Assembly (NCBI GenBank): GCA_046152935.1
Contig: JBJXGB010000234.1
Coordinates: 1 to 12,019 of the forward strand
DNA length: 12,019 bases
Reading direction: 5' to 3'
DNA from: CAZMFZ01 sp046152935
Lineage (GTDB): Bacteria; Bacteroidota; Bacteroidia; Cytophagales; UBA9547
Below are positions 1-5,481 of this stretch, one piece after another. Under the pieces are notes generated by a model. The model did no database searches. It had not been told where the DNA came from and was given only the letters and a program-made list of their open reading frames with translations. Positions within the stretch are counted from its first letter, which is position 1. Every line of letters starts with the position of its first letter. The position numbers and the translations under genes are program-made.

Positions 1-212
1 TTGTCTTGTAGGCGACATATACAATTATTAAACAGAAGCTTAATATTATGTCAATTGAACACTCAATGTAAATTTGGTTTGCAAAAAGTATTTTGAATCC
101 ATCACTTTCACTTTCGAGACAGAAAAAATGATGCATTATACAATAATTAATAAATTTGAATCTTTGTGTTTTGCGATCACAGACCTTTTCTAAAAAAACA
201 CCATAGAAAGCA
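1..212. other. Intergenic / upstream region of the copper operon
   Basis: No gene is visible here. The stretch is very AT-rich and stops are frequent in the frames examined. It contains two copies of the octamer TAAATTTG (69-76 and 151-158), both matching the Bacteroidota -7 element TAnnTTTG. The left edge may hold the end of an intergenic region belonging to a gene outside the window. Confidence 0.5.
151..158 (+). promoter_or_regulatory. Candidate -7 promoter element (TAnnTTTG)
   Basis: TAAATTTG at 151-158 matches the Bacteroidota -7 consensus TAnnTTTG and lies about 55 bp before the TTG start of the MbnP-like gene, a plausible leader length. No convincing TTTG/TTG -33 element sits at the right spacing. 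An identical octamer at 69-76 is an alternative. The assignment rests on consensus and position only. Confidence 0.3.
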
Positions 213-911
213 TTGATACGATCAGTAAAAATTGGTTTTTTGATTTTTTTTATTTGCCTGGCAAGCAAGGGAAAAGCCCTATGGCAGACCAATATTCAAT
301 TTTCGGTCGTAAATGGTTTGAGCAAAATTCACATCAATGATACTTTGTTTTTGGGAGACGATTCTACCGTGTGTCAAATTACCAGCCTTAAATTTTATAT
401 TTCCAAAATTCAACTGCTAAAAAGACATAAAATCGTAGCAGAAGACTCCATTAAGTTCCGATTGATAGATGGGAGTGCAGAAAATTCATTCAAAATTTTA
501 TCGAACAGTAAACGAAAAATTACTTTTGATGAACTGAAATTCGATCTGGGAATAGATAGTATCACCAATGTTTCGGGGGCTTTTGGTGGCGATCTTGACC
601 CGACCAAAGGTATGTATTGGACTTGGCAAAGTGGGTATATCAATTTTAAACTAGAGGGAAGAAGTAAATTGTGCAAAACGCGAAACAACGAATTTCAATT
701 TCATGTGGGTGGATATCAAAAGGCAAATAGTTGCTTGCAAACATTGCGTTTTAGTGTCGCTACATCTGATGTAATTAGCATCAAGTTGGATATAATGAAA
801 ATTTTTGAAAATATTGACTTAACAAAAACAAATCGGGTAATGTCGCCAAGTGCAGAGGCGGTATCGATTTCCAAAATTATTGCCAACGCATTTCTTATAT
901 TGGAACATTGA
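213..911 (+). CDS. MbnP-like copper-binding periplasmic protein
   Basis: This 232-residue protein resembles the MbnP-like family, periplasmic beta-sandwich proteins that bind copper after a Trp is oxidised to kynurenine by a partner MbnH. Residues 1-22 form a signal peptide (R3, K6, then a hydrophobic run and a GKA-like cleavage site). The family core is visible: FYIS near 61-64, GIDS at 113-116, LDP at 128-130, the aromatic block MYWTWQSGY at 134-142 (W136, W138), FKLEG at 145-149, FHVGGY at 163-168 (H164), and a MSPSAEA-type ending. In relatives I recall, the first strand carries Phe-His; here it is Phe-Ser (30-31). C154 and C174 could form a disulfide. An in-frame stop at 204-206 leaves TTG at 213 as the first usable start, and no ATG fits the signal peptide. 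The gene overlaps the next by TTGA. The family is fairly sure; copper binding is inferred. Confidence 0.75.
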   Translation: MIRSVKIGFLIFFICLASKGKALWQTNIQFSVVNGLSKIHINDTLFLGDDSTVCQITSLKFYISKIQLLKRHKIVAEDSIKFRLIDGSAENSFKILSNSKRKITFDELKFDLGIDSITNVSGAFGGDLDPTKGMYWTWQSGYINFKLEGRSKLCKTRNNEFQFHVGGYQKANSCLQTLRFSVATSDVISIKLDIMKIFENIDLTKTNRVMSPSAEAVSISKIIANAFLILEH

Positions 912-1942
912 AAATTAAATCTCTCACAATTTCCTTATTTTTCTTCGCTATTGTAGCTTTTCGAAGCACAAACGAACCTATTTTCAAAGTGCCGACAAAC
1001 TTTCCACAACCTGTCTACGATTTTTCAAAAAATCCTTTGTCGGAAACTAAAATCCAACTTGGAAGGGCTTTATTTTACGACCCCATTTTATCGAGAAATA
1101 ATACGATTTCATGTGCGAGCTGTCATTCGCAGTTTTCTGCCTTTACTCATATCGATCATGCACTAAGTCACGGTATTGAAGATAAAATTGGTTTTAGAAA
1201 TTCGCCAACGCTTATAAATTTGGCTTGGCAAAGCACTTTTATGCGAGACGGAGCTATTAATCATTTAGATATGCAGGCTTTGGCACCCATTAGCAATGCT
1301 ACCGAAATGGATGAAAATATAACGCATCTGGTACCGAAACTTCAAAAAAGCCTTTTATACAGAAGATTATTTTACGAAGCTTTTGGCGATTCTGCCATTT
1401 CTGGAGAACACACTTTAAAAGCGATCTCACAATTCATGCTCACTTTGGTTTCGGCAAATTCCAAATACGATAGCGTGCTGCGAGAGCAGGCAATTTTTAC
1501 CGAACAGGAAAACAATGGCTACGTTTTGTTTCAGAAAAATTGTGCTTCATGCCACAAAGAACCTTTGTTTACCAATGATGAATTTATGAATAATGGATTG
1601 AAAATAGATACGACATTGAATGATTTCGGTAGGTATATGGTCTCCAAAAAGCCTGCTGATTCACTAAAATTTAAAGTGCCTACACTTCGTAATATCGAAT
1701 TTTCATATCCTTACATGCACGATGGGAGGTTTAATGCACTTTCAGAAGTATTAAAGCATTACACCAAAGAAATAGAAAGAAGCAAAACACTTGCCATAGA
1801 ACTGCAAAACCCAATATTGCTTAGTTCCAACGAGAAGGTAGATTTGACTGCTTTTTTATTAACACTTACCGACAGAGAATATTTGTACAATCCAAAATTT
1901 GGCTATCCTAAAGAAATATTTTTTAGTTTAGCGAAGGATTAG
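908..1942 (+). CDS. MbnH-like diheme cytochrome c peroxidase family protein
   Basis: This 344-residue exported protein belongs to the MauG/bacterial cytochrome c peroxidase superfamily. It has a hydrophobic N-terminal signal (about residues 5-18), a first CASCH heme site at 69-73, the central segment with W107 and ALAPISNATEM (E133), a second CASCH at 212-216, and YMHDGRF at 269-275. Two covalent hemes are therefore expected. Members next to an MbnP gene are MbnH-type enzymes, which use oxidising equivalents (H2O2) to convert a Trp of MbnP to kynurenine; that role here is inferred from the overlapping MbnP-like gene. Relatives I recall read FMWDG where this one reads FMRDG (111-115). The TTG start at 908 shares TTGA with the upstream stop, implying translational coupling. 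A generic peroxide-detoxifying CcpA is the alternative, less favoured because of the pairing. Confidence 0.8.
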   Translation: MKIKSLTISLFFFAIVAFRSTNEPIFKVPTNFPQPVYDFSKNPLSETKIQLGRALFYDPILSRNNTISCASCHSQFSAFTHIDHALSHGIEDKIGFRNSPTLINLAWQSTFMRDGAINHLDMQALAPISNATEMDENITHLVPKLQKSLLYRRLFYEAFGDSAISGEHTLKAISQFMLTLVSANSKYDSVLREQAIFTEQENNGYVLFQKNCASCHKEPLFTNDEFMNNGLKIDTTLNDFGRYMVSKKPADSLKFKVPTLRNIEFSYPYMHDGRFNALSEVLKHYTKEIERSKTLAIELQNPILLSSNEKVDLTAFLLTLTDREYLYNPKFGYPKEIFFSLAKD

Positions 1943-1987
1943 CAAACAGCAGTTGTCGAACTAAAATATCAACTAAAACCCAAAACA

Positions 1988-3367
1988 ATGTCTAAAAAAA
2001 ATCTTTTCGCATCGCTTCTACTGGGAAGTATTCTGTGCCAAGCACAAACAAACCCAGCTGTTACATCATTTTTGCAAAACACCACTGTATATGGAAGCTA
2101 TTATACGGCTGCCACAGGCGGAACACCCATCAAAATGTCTGTATTGGCCAATTGCCAACAAGTGAGGTATTCAAATGATTTTGTCTACATCAATACTACA
2201 GGCGTTCCAGCCTACCCAACAGGAATATTTACAGGAGACGGAAACAAAACCTTGGCAGGCGACCAAGCCGCGATCTACAAAATATCATTAAAGCCAACCA
2301 AAAATCTAGGTACAGGCACGCCTACAACTTCTGGCAATGTTGGTATTTTCATAAATGGCGTATCACTTTTCGACTATAGAGATGGTGTAGCTTGGAATAA
2401 TACTACCAAAGCACTCTGTGGCGGACCAGGAAATACCGCTTGTCCAGGAGGGCCAACAGCAGTGCAAGCATGGAATAGAGATGCCATTCCTGCAGAAAAA
2501 CTTGGTTTTGATTGTGCCAAAGGCCATCCGGCTGGTACCAATTACCATCACCACCAAAATCCAAGTTCGTTCAAATATGATGCTACTACTTCTATTTCGT
2601 ATTCCGCCATTTGCAGTATTTACGATTCCGAGGGCTTGTACACGATCGACAAAACTAAGCATTCGCCATTAATTGGCTTTGCATACGATGGTTTTCCTAT
2701 TTATGGGGCGTATGGCTACGCCAACGTAAATGGAACTGGCGCAATTACAAGAATGAAATCTAGTTACCAATTGAAAACGGCCACTACAAGAACTAATGGA
2801 CCAGATGTGAATAGCACTTATTTTAATGGCTATTTTAAAGAAGATTACGAATATGCTGCGCGTACTTCCGATGCGACTTATCTTGATGCAAGCAATGGAA
2901 GATTTTGCGTAACTCCAGAATATCCAGCAGGCATTTATTGCTATTTTGCTACTGTCGATGCCAACAACAGTTCTGTATATCCTTACGTAATTGGTCCTAC
3001 TTTTTATGGAAATGTAACTGGAGCCAAAGTTACCTCTGTAGCAGAAGCAACCACAACATACACTAAACCGATCGTCAATACAACTACCACCACCAGCATT
3101 CTAGATACAAAAGACACTGGATTGGAAGTGACGATCTTCCCCAACCCTTCCAACGACTTTATTGGCTTGCAAATAGTAGGCTTAAATAGAGAAAATTTAA
3201 AAATTGAATTGTACGATGCCACAGGAAAGTTAGTACAAAAATCGATGCTAAATATGGGTGCAACCAACACTTATTTAGATACAAGAACACTTTATGCAGG
3301 TGCTTATGTCGTTAAAATAATTGGAAATAAAAGTACTATTACGAGAAGTGTAGTGGTTGAAAAATAG
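1988..3367 (+). CDS. YHYH-domain protein with type IX secretion sorting domain
   Basis: This 459-residue protein is exported twice over. A Sec signal peptide (1-19, ending CQA) precedes the mature part, and residues 378-459 are a type A Por/T9SS C-terminal sorting domain (TIFPNPSND at 382-390, then an Ig-like fold ending in SVVVEK). It should cross the outer membrane and be surface-attached or released. The middle (about 115-345) fits the YHYH domain: GH..G..YHHH at 179-189, IGFAYDGFPIYGAYGY at 229-244, and NGRFCVTPEYPAG at 303-315. The name-giving motif reads YHHH here. The domain has no established biochemical role, but its His-rich, acidic conserved face would suit metal binding. It lies 45 bp after the MbnH-like gene on the same strand, so it is probably in the same operon. 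The ATG at 1988 gives an ideal signal peptide. Confidence 0.8.
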   Translation: MSKKNLFASLLLGSILCQAQTNPAVTSFLQNTTVYGSYYTAATGGTPIKMSVLANCQQVRYSNDFVYINTTGVPAYPTGIFTGDGNKTLAGDQAAIYKISLKPTKNLGTGTPTTSGNVGIFINGVSLFDYRDGVAWNNTTKALCGGPGNTACPGGPTAVQAWNRDAIPAEKLGFDCAKGHPAGTNYHHHQNPSSFKYDATTSISYSAICSIYDSEGLYTIDKTKHSPLIGFAYDGFPIYGAYGYANVNGTGAITRMKSSYQLKTATTRTNGPDVNSTYFNGYFKEDYEYAARTSDATYLDASNGRFCVTPEYPAGIYCYFATVDANNSSVYPYVIGPTFYGNVTGAKVTSVAEATTTYTKPIVNTTTTTSILDTKDTGLEVTIFPNPSNDFIGLQIVGLNRENLKIELYDATGKLVQKSMLNMGATNTYLDTRTLYAGAYVVKIIGNKSTITRSVVVEK

Positions 3368-3400
3368 AATTTGTATTGAAGCGTTTTGTCTACAAATTCT
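3366..3400 (+). terminator. Candidate hairpin at end of YHYH gene
   Basis: A perfect 10-bp inverted repeat begins inside the TAG stop codon: AGAATTTGTA (3366-3375) pairs with TACAAATTCT (3391-3400) around a 15-nt loop. The stem is AT-rich and the downstream T-tract is interrupted, so it may slow or end transcription, or protect the 3' end, rather than act as a strong intrinsic terminator. Confidence 0.35.
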
Positions 3401-3423
3401 TGTATTCTATTTTCTAATCAAGG

Positions 3424-3450
3424 CTTCAAGGCCTTTGAAGAAGTCTTTTT
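3424..3450 (+). terminator. Candidate short hairpin with T-tract
   Basis: CTTCAA (3424-3429) and TTGAAG (3435-3440) form a 6-bp stem with a GGCCT loop, followed after a few bases by TCTTTTT (3444-3450). It could be a weak terminator for the copper-related operon. The stronger palindrome at 3492-3521 lies just beyond and would catch read-through. Confidence 0.3.
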
Positions 3451-3491
3451 GACATCAACAGTAGGAATATTGCCCTCAAATATATTTTACC

Positions 3492-3521
3492 AAAAAAGGC
3501 TCGAACTTTCGAGCCTTTTTT
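3492..3521 (-). terminator. Strong bidirectional intrinsic terminator
   Basis: A perfect 14-bp inverted repeat (3492-3505 with 3508-3521, loop CT) has a GC-containing core GGCTCGAA/TTCGAGCC flanked by A6 and T6. On the minus strand it directly follows the tRNA-Pro 3' end and supplies a U-tract. On the plus strand it also ends in T-rich sequence, so it can stop transcription coming from the MbnP/MbnH/YHYH genes. Confidence 0.8.
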
Positions 3522-3528
3522 GGTTTTG

Positions 3529-3602
3529 TCGGAATGGCGGGATTTGAACCCACGACCTCTCCCACCCCAAGGGAGTACGCTACCAGGCTGCGCTACATCC
3601 CG
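3529..3602 (-). tRNA. tRNA-Pro (anticodon GGG)
   Basis: The reverse complement folds into a full 74-nt cloverleaf. The acceptor stem is CGGGATG/CATTCCG, with one wobble or mismatch region near the D side and discriminator A. The D arm contains AGCCTGGTAGC. The anticodon stem is CTCCC/GGGAG around the loop TTGGGGT, so positions 34-36 are GGG, reading CCC and CCU. The T arm is GTGGG-TTCGAAT-CCCGC. The 3' CCA is not encoded; CAA follows the discriminator. The gene has its own promoter-like sequence and terminator and lies opposite to both flanking genes. Confidence 0.95.
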
Positions 3603-3611
3603 TTTCAACTT

Positions 3612-3641
3612 CAAAAATAACAGGTTTTCGAGAATTTGAAA
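3612..3641 (-). promoter_or_regulatory. Bacteroidota-type promoter of tRNA-Pro
   Basis: On the minus strand TTTC (3641-3638) is followed by 18 nt and then TATTTTTG (3619-3612), a perfect TAnnTTTG -7 element with a near-consensus -33 (TTTG expected). The start point would fall a few bases before the tRNA 5' end at 3602, as is usual for stable RNA genes. Confidence 0.55.
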
Positions 3642-3844
3642 CTATTTTTTGCAGCAATGCACTATTCCTCTTTCCTACTAATTCTTGATAAATTTTCTAT
3701 CAACGGGTGAAATTCGACAGAATATGCAAAAGGAATTAATTTTCGATTAAAAATTGACCAATAAACTGCCTTTTTAGAAGCAATTGGTTGGTAATACAAT
3801 TGTAAAATAGCAACTTGCAACACAATCAATAAAATACAATTGCG

Positions 3845-4621
3845 ATGGACGAATTTTTTTTGAAAGTTTTTGGAACAGATTTTGCAAGCGGAAGCCTTAT
3901 CATTTTTGATCTGTTCATTATCGAAAGCCTACTTTCTGTCGATAATGCTGCAGTGCTCGCCACGATGGTGATGGATTTGCCACAAAGAGTACGTGGAAAA
4001 GCTTTAAAATTTGGTATTGTTGGGGCTTATGTTTTCAGGGGCTTGTGTCTGGTTTTTGCTTCATATCTGGTTAAAATATTGTGGCTCAAGGCATTGGGCG
4101 GCCTATATCTGATCTATCTTACGTACAATCATTTCAAAAAATCTGAAGGTGGAGCTGAAGAAAGCATTTTTGAGAAGCGGGAAAATTGGCTGTACAAAAT
4201 ATCAAAAGGAAGTTTTGGTATATTTTGGAGTACCGTGGTACTGGTAGAAGTGATGGATTTAGCATTTTCTATCGACAATATTTTTGCTGCGGTAGCAATT
4301 ACTGAAAATGTTTATCTGATTTGTGTAGGCGTATTTATGGGAATATTGGCGATGCGATTTGTAGCCCAAAGTTTTGTAAAATTGATGGAAACCTATTCAT
4401 TTTTAGAGAAGACTGCCTTTATGGTCATTGGAATACTGGGCATAAAACTATTGGGTTCTTCGCTTGTCGATTATTTTGGCAGCAAAGAATTGGCGGCTAT
4501 TGTGAATGGGCATCAATCTGATTTAATTTTTTCGATCGTGACGGCCAGCTTCTTCTTTGTTCCGCTGGCAACTTCGTTTTTATTTAATTTTCCTAAAAAA
4601 GAGATAAAAGAGAGGGAGTAA
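3845..4621 (+). CDS. TerC family integral membrane protein
   Basis: This 258-residue protein belongs to the TerC/YkoY/Alx family, inner-membrane proteins linked to Mn(II) export, metalation of exoenzymes and, for some members, tellurite resistance. About seven hydrophobic segments are visible (near 15-36, 55-75, 78-95, 125-150, 155-175, 188-210 and 228-248). The two family signatures are both intact: E27 with SVDNA at 31-35, and E135-V-M-D138 with SIDNIFA at 142-148; their acidic residues form the metal site in the family. A soluble loop with charged residues (about 97-120) separates the halves, and the tail is short and basic-acidic (KKEIKERE). It starts with ATG at 3845, is monocistronic by position, and I see no yybP-ykoY-type manganese riboswitch before it. 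The substrate is inferred from the family; tellurite is unlikely to be the physiological one. Confidence 0.9.
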   Translation: MDEFFLKVFGTDFASGSLIIFDLFIIESLLSVDNAAVLATMVMDLPQRVRGKALKFGIVGAYVFRGLCLVFASYLVKILWLKALGGLYLIYLTYNHFKKSEGGAEESIFEKRENWLYKISKGSFGIFWSTVVLVEVMDLAFSIDNIFAAVAITENVYLICVGVFMGILAMRFVAQSFVKLMETYSFLEKTAFMVIGILGIKLLGSSLVDYFGSKELAAIVNGHQSDLIFSIVTASFFFVPLATSFLFNFPKKEIKERE

Positions 4622-5121
4622 TAGGGGAAGTTTTTTCCAACCGCATGAGCGTGAGCACCTTTCTTAAGTCAGGACATGTGTTTTTCCCCGATGGGTAAAG
4701 AATGCGCAATCTTACATTACTGAGTTTGTCTACGATGTTTAATGTGGTGCATAGCACGATTTCTTTTTTGTATTTCTGCTGCTTTTTGGCCAGATTTCGC
4801 AGTAGACGCATCTGGCTTAATATTTTGATCGGCAAGTTGAGTTTTTTTTAATATGACAGATACGAAGGCAAAGACTAGCAAACGGCACCGCAAATCTTCA
4901 TTCGCTACCAATTTTTACAAAATTTCTATTTAATTTGCCCCAACCAAACGCACAATACCAAGTAAAATAAAGGTAACAGAATAAGTACACTAGTCAGTGG
5001 CACTCTTCGTGTCTTATGGTCATTCTTATTGTGCACTAAACGATAATACTGCTTCTTCAAAGGAATTGAGTGGTTTTGGTTATTTTGGTGCGAGTAAGAC
5101 GATCGTTTGACGGTCCTCTAA
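4622..5121. other. Intergenic region without a supported gene
   Basis: About 500 bp follow terC without a convincing gene. A 49-codon plus-strand frame (ATG 4702 to TAA 4849-4851) and minus-strand frames of 80 and 64 codons (4593-4835, 4717-4911) exist, but none has a recognisable domain, a signal peptide or a neighbour that supports it. The right end (from about 5101) may be the upstream continuation of the decayed methyltransferase remnant: in its frame it reads DRLTVL, then a stop (5119-5121), then AELR. The region may be eroded coding DNA, but I cannot identify its origin. Confidence 0.45.
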
Positions 5122-5444
5122 GCAGAACTAAGACAAAAGCATCTGTTGGAAAGCCCTTTAGCGGAGAAATCCACCAACCATGTTCACTTACATGGCTACT
5201 ACCAGACGAGTAACGCTTCTATAAATGCCAAAAAGTGTATTGATGACCCGTTGCATTTTGACAATGTACCCGAACTAGCTTGGAATTTTTACTTTACTGG
5301 CTATCAATCAGCACCAAAAAATGGCTCAAAGGCAGAAAAGGCAATAAATTATACTTTAAGAACATTCTAAATTACCAAAATGCAATCTTTTAATTACTTC
5401 AAAGTGATAGATTACTGAAAGAAATTAATAATATTGACATCCAT
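5122..5444 (+). pseudogene. Decayed C-terminal remnant of a type ISP-like restriction/DNA methyltransferase protein
   Basis: Two reading frames together rebuild the C-terminal end of type ISP restriction enzymes and related large N6-adenine methylase proteins (target-recognition tail, Type_ISP_C). In the first frame, ELRQKHLLESPL (5125-5160) and FDNVPELAWNFYFTGYQ (about 5257-5307) match the family pattern LR..HLLESP...FDNVPE.AWNFYIGGYQ. At an A6 run (5316-5321) the frame shifts, and the next frame gives KWLKGRKGNKLYF (from 5319), then ILNYQNAIF, a TAA stop at 5391-5393, and LLQSDRLLKEINNID, matching KWLKDRKG.L.....HYQ.....ET.RLM.EID. So there is at least one frameshift and one internal stop (plus TAA at 5119-5121), and the catalytic and helicase parts are absent. 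It cannot make a working enzyme. It abuts murF-alr (ATG 38 bp later). The family match is from memory of its consensus; confidence is good for a remnant, moderate for the exact subfamily. Confidence 0.68.
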
Positions 5445-5481
5445 TATAGTGGCGATATCTTGCGCTGTAAAATAAATAACT

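Noticed and set aside
2363..2672. 84- and 99-codon ORFs inside the YHYH gene
   Set aside because: Shadows of the YHYH coding sequence in other frames.
3426..3614. 62-codon minus-strand ORF across the tRNA
   Set aside because: It is the translation of the tRNA-Pro and its terminator, not a protein gene.
3622..3844. Possible manganese riboswitch before terC
   Set aside because: No yybP-ykoY-like conserved loops or stable GC-rich stems are visible; the leader is AT-rich and unstructured by eye.
4645..4851. Plus-strand frame with a stop at 4696-4698 and a 49-codon part from ATG 4702
   Set aside because: The composition is hydrophobic but not signal- or membrane-like in a convincing way, and nothing supports it; described only as part of the gap.
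4593..4911. Minus-strand ORFs of 80 and 64 codons after terC
   Set aside because: They overlap each other in different frames, have no recognisable domain or coupled neighbour, and one runs into the terC end.
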